A DNA stretch of 64,000 bases from Caldovatus sediminis (GTDB lineage: Bacteria > Pseudomonadota > Alphaproteobacteria > Acetobacterales > Acetobacteraceae), in assembly GCF_014644455.1 (NCBI RefSeq), contig NZ_BMKS01000003.1:275930-339929 (forward strand). The letters run 5' to 3'. The notes beneath the pieces were generated by a model. That model ran no database searches. It was not told the origin of the DNA and saw nothing but the letters and a program-made list of their open reading frames with translations. The position numbers and the translations under genes are program-made. Shown piece by piece: positions 1-8,140 of the stretch (within the stretch, counting starts at the first letter, position 1; every line of letters begins with the position of its first letter).

Positions 1-85
1 CGTGCACCTCGCCGGCGGCACGCCGAGCTACCGCCGCGCCGCGGCGGCCGCCCCGCCCGTTGAACGCGCGGTCGAGGAGGTCTGA
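1..85 (+). CDS. TRAP transporter small permease (DctQ type), C-terminal end only
   Basis: Only the last 27 codons are visible, ending in TGA at 83-85, and the gene starts outside the window. The visible tail is Ala/Pro/Arg-rich and has no diagnostic motif of its own. The assignment rests on context: the stop overlaps the dctM start in a TGATG arrangement, and in TRAP operons the gene directly before the large permease is normally the small 4-helix DctQ subunit. The receptor DctP would be expected further upstream, beyond the window edge. Confidence 0.55.
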   Translation, partial: VHLAGGTPSYRRAAAAAPPVERAVEEV

Positions 86-1416
86 TGGAGCTGGCCCAGA
101 CCGAGGCCGGGCTGCTCCTGCTCGGCTTCCTGTTCCTCGTCCTCGCCCTCGGCGTCTGGATCGGCCTGGCGCTGATGCTGGTGGCGCTGGCCGGGATCGT
201 GGTGCTGCCGCTGCTGATCCCCGGAATGCCGAGCTTCCCCATCGAGAAGGTGATGGGCACCGCGATCTGGCAGGCGATGGCCTCGTGGACGCTCGCCGCC
301 CTGCCGCTGTTCATCTGGATGGGCGAGATCCTGTTCCGCACCCGCCTCAGCGAGGACATGTTCCGCGGCCTCGCGCCCTGGGTGCAGCGCTTCCCGGGGC
401 GGCTGATGCATGTGAACGTGATCGGCTGCGGCATCTTCGCCGCGGTCTCCGGCAGTTCCGCGGCCACCGCGGTGACGATCGGCAAGATGTCGCTGCCGGC
501 GCTGTTCGCCCGCGGCTACCACCCGCCGATGGCGATCGGCAGCCTCGCCGGGGCGGGCACGCTCGGCCTGCTGATCCCGCCCTCGATCGTGATGATCGTC
601 TACGGCGTGGCGGCCGAGGTCTCGATCGTGCGGCTGTTCATCGCCGGCGCGATCCCGGGCCTGATGCTGATGCTGATGTTCAGCGGCTACATCGCCGTGT
701 GGTCGCTGCTCAACCCCTCGCTCACGCCGCCGCCCGACCCGCCGATGCCGTGGCGCCGCAGGCTGCGCGAGAGCGGCCAGCTCATCCCGGTGGTGGCCCT
801 GATCGGCTTCGTCATGGGCAGCATCTACTTCGGCTGGGCGACGGCGACCGAGGCCGCGGCGTTCGGGGTCGTCGGCGCGCTCGCCCTCTCCGCCTGGGGC
901 GGGACGCTGACGCGGGAGAGCTTCGTCGCGAGCCTGATGGGCGCGACGCGCCTCTCCTGCATGATCAACCTGATCCTCGCCGGCGCGGCCTTCCTCACCC
1001 AGGCGATGGCCTATTCCGGCATTCCCGCGGCGATGGCGCAGTGGGTCGGGGCGCAGGATTTCAGCCCCTACGTCATCATCGCCTTCCTGACGCTGATTTA
1101 CCTCGTCCTTGGCTGCTTCATCGACGGCATCAGCATGATCGTGCTCACCGCCTCCGTGGTGCTGCCGATCGTCCAGCAGACCGGTTTCGACCTGCTCTGG
1201 TTCGGCGTCTTCATCGTGCTGGTGGTGGAGATGGCGCAGATCACCCCGCCGGTCGGATTCAACCTGTTCGTGCTGCAGGGCCTGACGGGCAGGGACATCC
1301 TCTCCGTGGCACGGTATACGCTGCCGTTCTTCCTCCTGATGGTCGCCGCGGTGGCGCTGGTGACGATCTTCCCCGGCCTGGTGACCTGGCTGCCGACGAC
1401 GGCCATGGCGCGCTGA
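85..1416 (+). CDS. dctM: TRAP transporter large permease DctM
   Basis: A 443-residue polytopic inner-membrane protein of the usual DctM length and composition, with about a dozen hydrophobic segments from residue 8 to the C-terminus. Typical family stretches are seen: an Ala/Gly/Ser-rich segment near residues 115-130 (GIFAAVSGSSAATAVT) and the GTLGLLIPPSIVMIVYG block near residues 152-168. A second Pro-containing half ends in the conserved QITPPVGFNLFVLQG segment. DctM forms the Na+-driven translocation pathway for solutes, often organic acids, delivered by a periplasmic DctP receptor. The ATG overlaps the preceding stop (TGATG), so translational coupling with the small permease is likely. 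The substrate cannot be inferred. Confidence 0.93.
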   Translation: MELAQTEAGLLLLGFLFLVLALGVWIGLALMLVALAGIVVLPLLIPGMPSFPIEKVMGTAIWQAMASWTLAALPLFIWMGEILFRTRLSEDMFRGLAPWVQRFPGRLMHVNVIGCGIFAAVSGSSAATAVTIGKMSLPALFARGYHPPMAIGSLAGAGTLGLLIPPSIVMIVYGVAAEVSIVRLFIAGAIPGLMLMLMFSGYIAVWSLLNPSLTPPPDPPMPWRRRLRESGQLIPVVALIGFVMGSIYFGWATATEAAAFGVVGALALSAWGGTLTRESFVASLMGATRLSCMINLILAGAAFLTQAMAYSGIPAAMAQWVGAQDFSPYVIIAFLTLIYLVLGCFIDGISMIVLTASVVLPIVQQTGFDLLWFGVFIVLVVEMAQITPPVGFNLFVLQGLTGRDILSVARYTLPFFLLMVAAVALVTIFPGLVTWLPTTAMAR

Positions 1417-1452
1417 ATCCCATGGCTGCGCTGGCGCGGCGACCCGCGATCC

Positions 1453-1505
1453 GGATCCGGCCGGCGACCCGCGGGGCAGCCTCCGCAGGACCGGCGGCCG
1501 GATCC
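1453..1505. terminator. Candidate bidirectional hairpin between convergent genes
   Basis: Perfect 11-bp inverted arms (1453-1463 GGATCCGGCCG and 1495-1505 CGGCCGGATCC) are separated by 31 bases, between the 3' end of dctM and the 3' end of the lipoprotein gene. There is no T-run. The position between convergent genes suits a terminator, but this is inference. Confidence 0.35.
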
Positions 1506-1527
1506 GCCGGGCTCCGGGATCGCCGGC

Positions 1528-2121
1528 TCAGCGGGTCTGGGGGGCCATGCTGCCGCCGCCCGGGGCGCCGGTGCCGGTCGCGGCTCCGCCGCCGCCCGCC
1601 GCGCCCAGGGCCTGCATCGTCGGCTGGTCGAGCCGGCCTGTCGGCGGCAGGTTGTTGGCCTGCTGGAATTCCCGGACCGCGCGCGCCGTCCGCGGGCCCC
1701 AGACGCCGTCGATCGGACCGGGATCGAATCCGGCCAACTGCAGGTCCATCTGCGCCTGCCGCACCGTGGGCGAACTCGCCGCGGCGGTGCCCCGCATCGC
1801 GCCGGCGCCGGTGCCCCAGTTGTCCCGGCTTGCGGCGACCCGCCGCCGGTCGTCGAGGGACGGCACCCGGGCTTCCGGATTGGTCCAGGGCGGCCGCCCC
1901 AGCTGGATCTCCTCCGGGCTCGTCACCGCGCCGGTGATGCCGCCGGCCACGCCGCCGACCCCGGCGCCGGCCAGGGCGCCCACCGGGCCGGCCAGGGCCC
2001 CGATGCCCGCGCCGGTCGCGGCGCCCGCCGCAGCCCCGCCGGAGACGCGCTCGCCCTGCGTGTAGCCGCAGGCGGCGACGAGCAGTGTCAGCGCCGCCGC
2101 ACCAGCCGTTGTCCATCTCAT
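1528..2121 (-). CDS. Glycine-zipper lipoprotein with peptidoglycan-binding domain
   Basis: The start at 2121 is chosen because AAAGGAG lies 7 bases upstream and the N-terminus then forms a lipoprotein signal with lipobox VAAC (Cys near residue 18). The mature protein (197 residues in all) begins with a Gly/Ala-rich glycine-zipper stretch (about residues 28-62). A PG_binding_1-type repeat follows at about residues 118-168, with the GPIDGVWGPRTARAVREFQ pattern of that fold. A Gly-rich tail ends the protein. It is probably anchored in the outer membrane and bound to murein. The catalytic partner of such domains is absent, so a structural or tethering role is likely. Monocistronic and divergent from mscL. 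Confidence 0.8.
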   Translation of the reverse strand: MRWTTAGAAALTLLVAACGYTQGERVSGGAAAGAATGAGIGALAGPVGALAGAGVGGVAGGITGAVTSPEEIQLGRPPWTNPEARVPSLDDRRRVAASRDNWGTGAGAMRGTAAASSPTVRQAQMDLQLAGFDPGPIDGVWGPRTARAVREFQQANNLPPTGRLDQPTMQALGAAGGGGAATGTGAPGGGSMAPQTR

Positions 2122-2443
2122 GACCTGGCTCCTTTCCGGTGTCGTCACCCGCAGCACCGCCGGCTGCCGTCCGGTTGGCGCGAGGACCTGCACGCCGGGC
2201 GCGGCGCCTTCGGGCGCCGCCGCGCAGGGCACGGGCGGCGGCCAGCCTGCGCGAGCAACGCCGCCCTCTCGGAATGGTTGCGTTCACCGCGTATTCCCCT
2301 CGCAGCTCGTGGCCCCGCTGGCGCGATGGTGACCGATGCCGCGACGCCCACCGCATCGTCGGATCGCATCGTTCCGCCTAGGATGCGCGGACGGCGCCGC
2401 GACGTGGGGCATCGCCGCGCTGCCTCTGTCCGGAGGGCCCGCC
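2122..2443. other. Intergenic region, lipoprotein/mscL divergent promoters
   Basis: These 322 bases hold no credible gene: open frames here lack a ribosome site and have random-looking composition. The region must carry the promoters of the minus-strand lipoprotein and plus-strand mscL, but no -35/-10 pair is convincing by eye. Confidence 0.5.
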
Positions 2444-2935
2444 ATGGCACTACTGCCAACGCCGCACGAGCCGGCCTGGGTGCGCGAATTCAAGGCCTTC
2501 ATCCTGCGCGGCAACGTCCTCGACCTCGCCGTCGGAATCATCATCGGGGCCGCCTTCACCGCGATCGTGGCCTCGGTCGTGGACGATCTGATCAACCCCG
2601 TCATCGGCCTGCTGGTCGGCGGGATCGACTTCTCCAACGTCTTCATCGTGCTGAGCGGGGAGCGTCGGCCGACGCTGGAGGCGACGCGCCAGGGCGGTGC
2701 CGCGGTGCTCGCGATCGGCAGCTTCGTCAACGCGGTGATCAAGTTCCTGATCGTCGGCTTCGCCATCTTCTGGCTGGTGAAGGGGCTCACCCGGTTCAGG
2801 CAGCGCGAGGCGGAGAAGCCCGCCGAGGCGGTTCCGCCGGCGCCGACGCCGACCGAGGCGTTGCTGCGGGAGATCCGCGACGAGCTGCGCACGCGGAACG
2901 CGGCGGCGCCGGGCCCGGGTCCGGCCGGAAGCTGA
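2444..2935 (+). CDS. mscL: Large-conductance mechanosensitive channel MscL
   Basis: MscL forms a homopentameric inner-membrane channel that opens under membrane tension in hypo-osmotic shock. The 163-residue product carries the family's N-terminal amphipathic helix and TM1 block (REFKAFILRGNVLDLAVGII near residues 13-32). A periplasmic loop and TM2 (about residues 87-110) follow. The C-terminal helix is extended by a Pro/Ala-rich linker and ends EIRDELRTRN plus a Gly/Pro tail, making it longer than the 136-residue E. coli protein. The start at 2444 is preceded by CGGAGGG 6-7 bases away. Longer in-frame starts upstream would add a non-conserved basic tail. Stands alone. Confidence 0.96.
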   Translation: MALLPTPHEPAWVREFKAFILRGNVLDLAVGIIIGAAFTAIVASVVDDLINPVIGLLVGGIDFSNVFIVLSGERRPTLEATRQGGAAVLAIGSFVNAVIKFLIVGFAIFWLVKGLTRFRQREAEKPAEAVPPAPTPTEALLREIRDELRTRNAAAPGPGPAGS

Positions 2936-3205
2936 TCCGCCGTCGGGGGACGACGATCGCCCCGGCCGCGGTCCCCCCTCGAGACGCGAGGGCGTTCCTG
3001 CGGCGCGGCCGGGCACCCGGACGCGCCTGACACGGCCTGGGGTGCCGGCCATCCCGTCCCGCCGGACGGCGCGCGTGCGAGGGGCTACGCCCGCGCAGGC
3101 GAAGCCGGCGATGCGATGGGATCGGCATGAGGCGCGCGGGCCGCTTCCTCCCGACCGGGAAGCGCCCGGACCCGCCGGCGCTGCGGCTGCCCGCCGCGCC
3201 GCGCC

Positions 3206-4897
3206 TCAGCGTGCCGCGGCGTCGCGCACCCGCCACGCCTCGACCCAGAGCGAGGAGGGGTTGAGGTGCCCGGTCGGCCGCACGCCCTCGAGCCAGGGCG
3301 GCCAGACATGCGCGTCGGCGCGGAACCAGAGCGGCAGCGCCGGCAGCTCCTCGGCGTAGATCGCCTGCAGCCGGCGCCACATCGGCCGGCGCCGCTCCGG
3401 GTCCAGCTCCAGCGGGAGGGCCTCGATCAGCGCGTCCATCTCGGCGTTGCGGAAGCCGCCGTAGTTCTGGCCGGAGAAGTTCCGCTCCGCGCGCGGGATC
3501 TCGTCCGAATGGAGGGTCGAGCGCGGCACGCCCTCCGGCGCGCTGATCCAGGCGAACAGGGCGAGGCCCTGGAAGCGCCGGCGCGACAGGGTCTCGCCGA
3601 AGAACACGCGCGGCGGCTCGTTCCTGATGCGCGTCTCGATCCCGGCGGCGCGCCACATGCCCTGCAGCACCTGCTGCACCTGCTCGCGCGAGCGGTTGCC
3701 CGCGGTGGTCATCAGCTCCAGCGCGAGCCGTTCGCCGGCGGCGTTGCGGCGGATGCCGTCCGGGCCGCGCCGCCAGCCCGCCTCGTCGAGCAGCGCCGCG
3801 GCGCGGGCGGGATCGAAGGGCCACTGCCGCACCTCGGGATCGTGCATCGGATCGAGCGGGCTGACGCCGCTGTGCGCGATCGGCTGGCGGTTGTCGAAGA
3901 GGCGCGCGGTGATCTGCGCGCGGTCCGTCGCCATCAGCAGCGCCTGGCGGACGCGGCGGTCGGCGAGGATCGGGTTGTCGAGCATCACGTCGAGATGCTC
4001 GTAGATCAGGCCCGGCTTGTACGCGAAGCGGAAGCGGCCGCCGGTGCGGCGCTCGAGCGCGATCGCCTGCTCGATCGGCAGGCCGAGCTCGCCCGCGACC
4101 ATGTCGATCTGGCCGGCGAGGAGCTGGGCCTCGAGCGCCGGCGTGCTCTCGACCGTGCGGACGGTGATGCGCCGGAAGGCGGGGGCGGGGCCCCGCCACT
4201 CGGCGTTGCGCTCCAGCGTCACGGAGGCGCCCGGCTGGACGGCCGCGATCCGGTAGGGGCCGTTCCACAGGCCGGGATTCGCGGTCTCGGTGTCGTAGGC
4301 GGTGCGGGTGCGGTAGGTGCGCGGATCGGCCTCCCACCGCGCGCGCTCGATGCGCGCCGGCAGCGGCTGGAAGTCGCCGGCGGAGGCGTATTCGAAGGTC
4401 ACCCTGTCGAAGCGCAGGGTGACGGTGCGCGGGTCCACGACGATCAGCTCGTAGGCCGAGCGGTAGAACTCGGCCGGGCCGAAGCCGGTGGCGAATTCGC
4501 GCCCCGCCTCCCAGGCGAAGCGCAGGTCCTCGGCGCTGACGGGGGTGCCGTCGCCCCAGCGCAGGTCCCCGCGCAGGCGGTAGGTGACCCGGATGCCGGG
4601 CTTGCCGTCCGGCGTCGTCTCCCGCTCGGCGAGGCCGTTGTCGAGCGAGGGAAGGGTCTCGCAGGCGAGGCAGGTCAGGCGCCAGTCGGCGTCCCAGGCG
4701 GTGAGGGGGCGGCGCACGAAGCCCAGCACGTAGGACTTCGCGGCCATGTTCTCGATGTTGGGGTGGAAGGTGGAGGGATACTGGGTGATGCCGATCGTCA
4801 GGGCGTCGCGCGACGGCGCCGCGGCGTCCTGCGCGGCGGCGGCGCTGCCGAGGCAGAACGCGCCGGCGAGGATCAGGAGCGGTCGGACGGCGTCCAT
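3206..4897 (-). CDS. ABC transporter substrate-binding protein, family 5 (peptide/nickel type)
   Basis: A 563-residue exported solute receptor. The chosen start gives a clean signal peptide (about residues 1-22, ending SAAAAQ), and longer in-frame starts add an implausible Arg/Gly-rich leader. The mature part has the SBP_bac_5 layout: an early FHPNIENMAAKSYVLGFVRR segment, a GDLRWGDGTPVSAEDLRFAWE block (the 'DG.pltA.Dv.f' signature), a LYR/RQALLMATDR region, and the C-terminal YAEELPALPLWFRAD stretch. Such receptors feed peptides, opines or nickel to Dpp/Opp-type permeases. No permease or ATPase genes are adjacent, so it is an orphan receptor or its partners lie elsewhere. The ribosome site before 4897 is weak. 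Confidence 0.88.
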   Translation of the reverse strand: MDAVRPLLILAGAFCLGSAAAAQDAAAPSRDALTIGITQYPSTFHPNIENMAAKSYVLGFVRRPLTAWDADWRLTCLACETLPSLDNGLAERETTPDGKPGIRVTYRLRGDLRWGDGTPVSAEDLRFAWEAGREFATGFGPAEFYRSAYELIVVDPRTVTLRFDRVTFEYASAGDFQPLPARIERARWEADPRTYRTRTAYDTETANPGLWNGPYRIAAVQPGASVTLERNAEWRGPAPAFRRITVRTVESTPALEAQLLAGQIDMVAGELGLPIEQAIALERRTGGRFRFAYKPGLIYEHLDVMLDNPILADRRVRQALLMATDRAQITARLFDNRQPIAHSGVSPLDPMHDPEVRQWPFDPARAAALLDEAGWRRGPDGIRRNAAGERLALELMTTAGNRSREQVQQVLQGMWRAAGIETRIRNEPPRVFFGETLSRRRFQGLALFAWISAPEGVPRSTLHSDEIPRAERNFSGQNYGGFRNAEMDALIEALPLELDPERRRPMWRRLQAIYAEELPALPLWFRADAHVWPPWLEGVRPTGHLNPSSLWVEAWRVRDAAAR

Positions 4898-5046
4898 GGC
4901 CGCGGCGCCGAGCCGGGAGCGAGGATCACCGGGATGCCCTCCCGCGCGCCGGGCGGCCGGATGGGCCTCCTCCGGACCGTGCGCGCCGCGCCGCCTCGCC
5001 GCGCGGGCCGCCGCTCGGGCCGACGACCGTCGTCCCCATCTCCGCC

Positions 5047-5763
5047 TCACTCCGCCGCCCGCCTCGCCTCCTCGACGCTGCCGATGCCCCCGTGCGCCTT
5101 CGACCACGCCACCGGGTCCTCCAGGAACCGGCGCACCTCGCGGAGCGCCGTCTCCTCGAAGTAGGGGCGCTCCTTGCACACCTCCAGCACGTCCCACCAG
5201 GTGCAGAGGTGGTGCAGCGAGAGGTTCATCTTCTTCAGCGTCTCGAAGCTGCCCGGGAAGACGCCGTAGAAGAACACGACGAAGGTGTGCTCGCAGACCG
5301 CCCCGGCGTCGCGCAGCGCCTGGGCGAAGCGGATCTTGGAGGCGCCGTCGGTGGTCAGGTCCTCGACCAGCAGCGTGTTCTTGCCCTCCGGCACGTCGCC
5401 CTCGATCTGGGCGCCGCGGCCGAAGCCCTTGGGCTGCTTGCGCACATAGGCCATCGGCGCGAGCATGCGGTCGGCGATCCAGGCGGCGAAGGGGATGCCC
5501 GCCGTCTCGCCGCCCGCCACCACGTCGATCGTCTCGTAGCCCACGTGGCGGCCGATCTTCTCCACGCCGAGGTCGCAGATGCGGTTGCGGGCGCGGGGGA
5601 AGTAGATGATCTTGCGGCAGTCGATGTAGACGGGGCTCTTCCAGCCGGAGGTGAAGGTGTAGGGCTCCTCCGGGCGGAAGTTGACGGCCTTGATCTCGAG
5701 CAGGATGCGCGCGGTGGTCAGCGCGGCGTCGCGGTCCCAGTCGGAGGCGTGGTGCGCAGGCAT
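5047..5763 (-). CDS. pyrE: Orotate phosphoribosyltransferase
   Basis: Converts orotate plus PRPP to OMP in de novo pyrimidine synthesis, in the cytosol. The 238-residue product has the type-I phosphoribosyltransferase PRPP loop [13 protein letters not shown] at about residues 131-143 and the upstream YIDCRKII and [13 protein letters not shown] segments of bacterial OPRTs. The loop reads EDLTTDG rather than the more common DDVITTGG, a variant I associate with the longer alphaproteobacterial PyrE group. GAGGGA lies about 6 bases before the start at 5763. Divergent from the ELM1 gene, with about 50 bases between starts. No other pyr gene is near. Confidence 0.93.
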   Translation of the reverse strand: MPAHHASDWDRDAALTTARILLEIKAVNFRPEEPYTFTSGWKSPVYIDCRKIIYFPRARNRICDLGVEKIGRHVGYETIDVVAGGETAGIPFAAWIADRMLAPMAYVRKQPKGFGRGAQIEGDVPEGKNTLLVEDLTTDGASKIRFAQALRDAGAVCEHTFVVFFYGVFPGSFETLKKMNLSLHHLCTWWDVLEVCKERPYFEETALREVRRFLEDPVAWSKAHGGIGSVEEARRAAE

Positions 5764-5814
5764 GGGGGGTCCCTCGGTCTGCCCCGTTCCTAATCGGCGG
5801 GCCGCGCGGCGTCC

Positions 5815-6786
5815 ATGACGGAACGCGCGCCCGGGCAGGACCGCGTGCTTGTGCTGGCCGATCCCCGGGCGGGGACGGCGGCGCAGGCGCTCGGCATCGC
5901 GGAGCGGCTTGGGGAGCCGTTCCGGACCATTCCGCTGGCCTGGTCGGCGCTGGCCGGCCTGCCGTTCCCCTGGCCGACCCTGGCCGGCCTCGCCACGGGG
6001 CCGCGGCGGGCGGTGCGGGAGCTGGCTCCGACGCCGCGCCTGGTGATCTCCGCCGGCCGGCGCGCGGCGCCGGTGGCCTTGTGGCTCAAGCGCCACCGCG
6101 GGGCGCGGACCGTGCACTGCATGCGGCCCGGCCCCGGCGCCGCCCGGTTCGACCTGCTGGTGCTCGGCCGCCACGACGCGCCGCGGGAGGCGCCGAACCT
6201 CCTCCCGGTCCTCGGCGCCGTCCACCGGGTCACCGCGGCCCGCCTGGCCGAGGCGCGCGCCGAATGGGCCGAGGCGCTGACGCTCCTGCCGAGCCCCCGT
6301 GTCGCGCTGCTGCTCGGGGGGCCGTCGCGGGCGGTTGGCCTCGACCCCGCGGTCGCGGCGGCGCTCGGGGCCCGGGTGGCCGGATTCGCAGGGTCGGTGC
6401 TGGCGACCGCCAGCCGCCGGACCGGCGCGGCGGCGACCGAGGCGCTGTCGGCGGCGATCTCCTCCGTCCCGCACCGCCTCTACCGCTGGGGGGAGATGGG
6501 GCCGAATCCCTATCTCGGCTTCCTCGCCTGGGCCGACGCGGTGGTGGTGAGCGGCGACTCGGTCTCGATGATCTCCGAGGCGCTGGCCGGCACGGCCCCG
6601 GTCTTCATCGCCGATCTCGGCGTGTCCGGCGCGCGCCAGCGGCGCCTGCACGAGAGCCTCTACGCCGCCGGCCAGGCGCGGCCCATCGAGGCGGCGCCGG
6701 CGCCCTTCCGCCGCGCGCCGCTCGACGAGAGCGGGCGGGTGGCGGCGGCGATCCGGGCGCGCGGGCTGCTGGAGGGACCGGGATGA
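5815..6786 (+). CDS. ELM1/DUF1022-family protein, GT-B-like
   Basis: A 323-residue protein of the family named after plant mitochondrial fission factor ELM1, common in alphaproteobacteria and of unknown biochemical role there. Visible family features are the N-terminal [20 protein letters not shown] segment, [19 protein letters not shown] (about 70-88), [14 protein letters not shown] (about 163-176), and the C-terminal [18 protein letters not shown] / G.APVFIADL block. The last resembles nucleotide-sugar-binding C-domains of GT-B glycosyltransferases. No membrane segment is seen. The start at 5815 has no strong ribosome site. The stop overlaps or abuts the next reading frame (ATGA at 6783), so co-transcription with the small exported protein is possible. 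Confidence 0.82.
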   Translation: MTERAPGQDRVLVLADPRAGTAAQALGIAERLGEPFRTIPLAWSALAGLPFPWPTLAGLATGPRRAVRELAPTPRLVISAGRRAAPVALWLKRHRGARTVHCMRPGPGAARFDLLVLGRHDAPREAPNLLPVLGAVHRVTAARLAEARAEWAEALTLLPSPRVALLLGGPSRAVGLDPAVAAALGARVAGFAGSVLATASRRTGAAATEALSAAISSVPHRLYRWGEMGPNPYLGFLAWADAVVVSGDSVSMISEALAGTAPVFIADLGVSGARQRRLHESLYAAGQARPIEAAPAPFRRAPLDESGRVAAAIRARGLLEGPG

Positions 6787-6845
6787 TCTGCGGTGGCACG
6801 CGGCGCATGGCGCGCGGCGGGCAGGGGTGGCAACCTGCCCGCATC

Positions 6846-7331
6846 ATGCCTCGCCGCCTCCGTTTCGCCCGATTCGCCCTGGCTCCGGCGGCGGCGCTCT
6901 GCGCCGCCGCGGCGGGGCTCGCCCTGCCCGGCACCGCCCGCGGGCAGCCCGCCGAGTTCGGCTGCCCGCGCTACGTGGATGTCGCGCCGATCGCCGACGT
7001 CAATGCGCCGGCGGGCTGGAGCGCGGCGTCGCGCCTCACCCGGCGCTGGCTGCGCGGGGCGGAGGTGTTCGAAGGCGACCCGGCGGCCAACCGGCCCCTC
7101 CGGGGGCGGCTCGTGGACCAGTCCCGCGGCACCACGGAGTGGACGATCACGCCCGGCGCGGAGACGCCCACGCTCGTCTGCCTGTACCAGGGCACCGACG
7201 TGACACTGACGCGCCCCATCCCCTACGGGGTGCGGCGCTGCGCCACCGCCTTCGCGCGCCCCGACCCGTTCGGCCGCCGCACCGACGAGGACAATCCGAG
7301 CGGCCGGACGCTCCTTGTCGTCTGCCGCTGA
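6846..7331 (+). CDS. Small exported protein, STY0301-like
   Basis: A 161-residue protein with a signal peptide (about residues 1-31, hydrophobic core APAAALCAAAAGLALPG, cleavage near ARG-QP). The mature part has four Cys, in FGCPRY, LVCLYQGTD, RRCATAF and the terminal VVCR, spaced to make two disulfides in the periplasm. A Trp/Tyr pattern (TEWTITPG..TPTLVCLYQ) resembles the poorly characterised STY0301 group. An in-frame ATG at 6783 overlaps the stop of the ELM1 gene, but the signal peptide favours 6846. Function unknown. Confidence 0.6.
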   Translation: MPRRLRFARFALAPAAALCAAAAGLALPGTARGQPAEFGCPRYVDVAPIADVNAPAGWSAASRLTRRWLRGAEVFEGDPAANRPLRGRLVDQSRGTTEWTITPGAETPTLVCLYQGTDVTLTRPIPYGVRRCATAFARPDPFGRRTDEDNPSGRTLLVVCR

Positions 7332-7383
7332 GCCGCCCGCCCGCGAATGGCGGGGCACGCCGCCGGCCGGCGTGCGCGTCGGT

Positions 7384-7932
7384 TCAGCCGCGTCCGATCC
7401 GCGTCCAGCGCGCCGTCGGGCCGATGTCGAGGTGCACGAACCCCCCGTAGAGCCCGATGCCCATCATGCCGAGGCGCTGCGAGACCGCATGGGCGGCGAG
7501 CGCGAGGTCGAGCGGCGCGATTCCGCGCATCGCGATGTCGGCCGCCTTTCCCTCCAGGTGGTAGCTGCGCGGCGATGCGGCCTCGCCGATCGAGGCGTTG
7601 GTGCGCGGCGTGCGGTAGCCGGAGAGCAGCCTGAGCGGCCGGTCGAAGCCGAAGCTCTCCTGCAGGATCGCGAGCAGGTCGATGAGTTGCGGCGGCAGCG
7701 GCCCGGGCAGGTTCTCCCGCACGTCGCGGAACAGGTGCTGGAGGCGGGCGAGGGCGTTGAAGTCGTAGCCGCCATCCTCGCGCCGGTAGGTGGCGGCGAG
7801 TTCCTCGTTCCGCTGGTTCACCACCCAGATCAGACGCCGCATCGGGCGGGCGCGGGCGGAGGACGGGGCGACCAGGCCGAGCGCGCCGGCCGCGGCCGCG
7901 ACGAGCACCTGGCGTCGGGGCGGGTTCCTCAT
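7384..7932 (-). CDS. DUF882/YcbK-family murein peptidase-like protein (M15A fold)
   Basis: A 182-residue exported protein. The Arg-Arg signal (MRNPPRRQVLVAAAAG) looks Tat-like and ends near ARA. The DUF882/peptidase M15A domain shows the zinc-site pattern: H125 and D132 in SYHLEGKAADI and H167 in GGFVHLDIG. The family includes MepK (YcbK), which cuts 3-3 cross-links in murein, and RHLP-type exported proteins, so a periplasmic LD-endopeptidase role is likely. Length matches the family (about 180). The start at 7932 was chosen over 7989 because it begins directly at the signal peptide. Convergent with the STY0301-like gene (52-base gap). Confidence 0.85.
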   Translation of the reverse strand: MRNPPRRQVLVAAAAGALGLVAPSSARARPMRRLIWVVNQRNEELAATYRREDGGYDFNALARLQHLFRDVRENLPGPLPPQLIDLLAILQESFGFDRPLRLLSGYRTPRTNASIGEAASPRSYHLEGKAADIAMRGIAPLDLALAAHAVSQRLGMMGIGLYGGFVHLDIGPTARWTRIGRG

Positions 7933-8140
7933 GGCGCCGGGCAGGGTACACCGTTTCGCCGGTGGCAACGCGAATTTCTTTCCAGCCACTCAACCGGCGG
8001 CAGCATGCGCGGGGCGTCGCAAGCCGCGCCGTCGCCCCCGGCCGCCGCAGTCGCGCGACCACCGCCGTCGGCTCCGCGCCGCCCACGCCCCGCCGCATAC
8101 CGGCGACCGCCGGGCCTGCTCTGGCGCCCGGCAGGACACG

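Noticed and set aside
1722-1740. A tRNA T-loop-like GGATCGAATCC
   Set aside because: It lies within the peptidoglycan-binding domain codons of the lipoprotein and no cloverleaf can be built around it.
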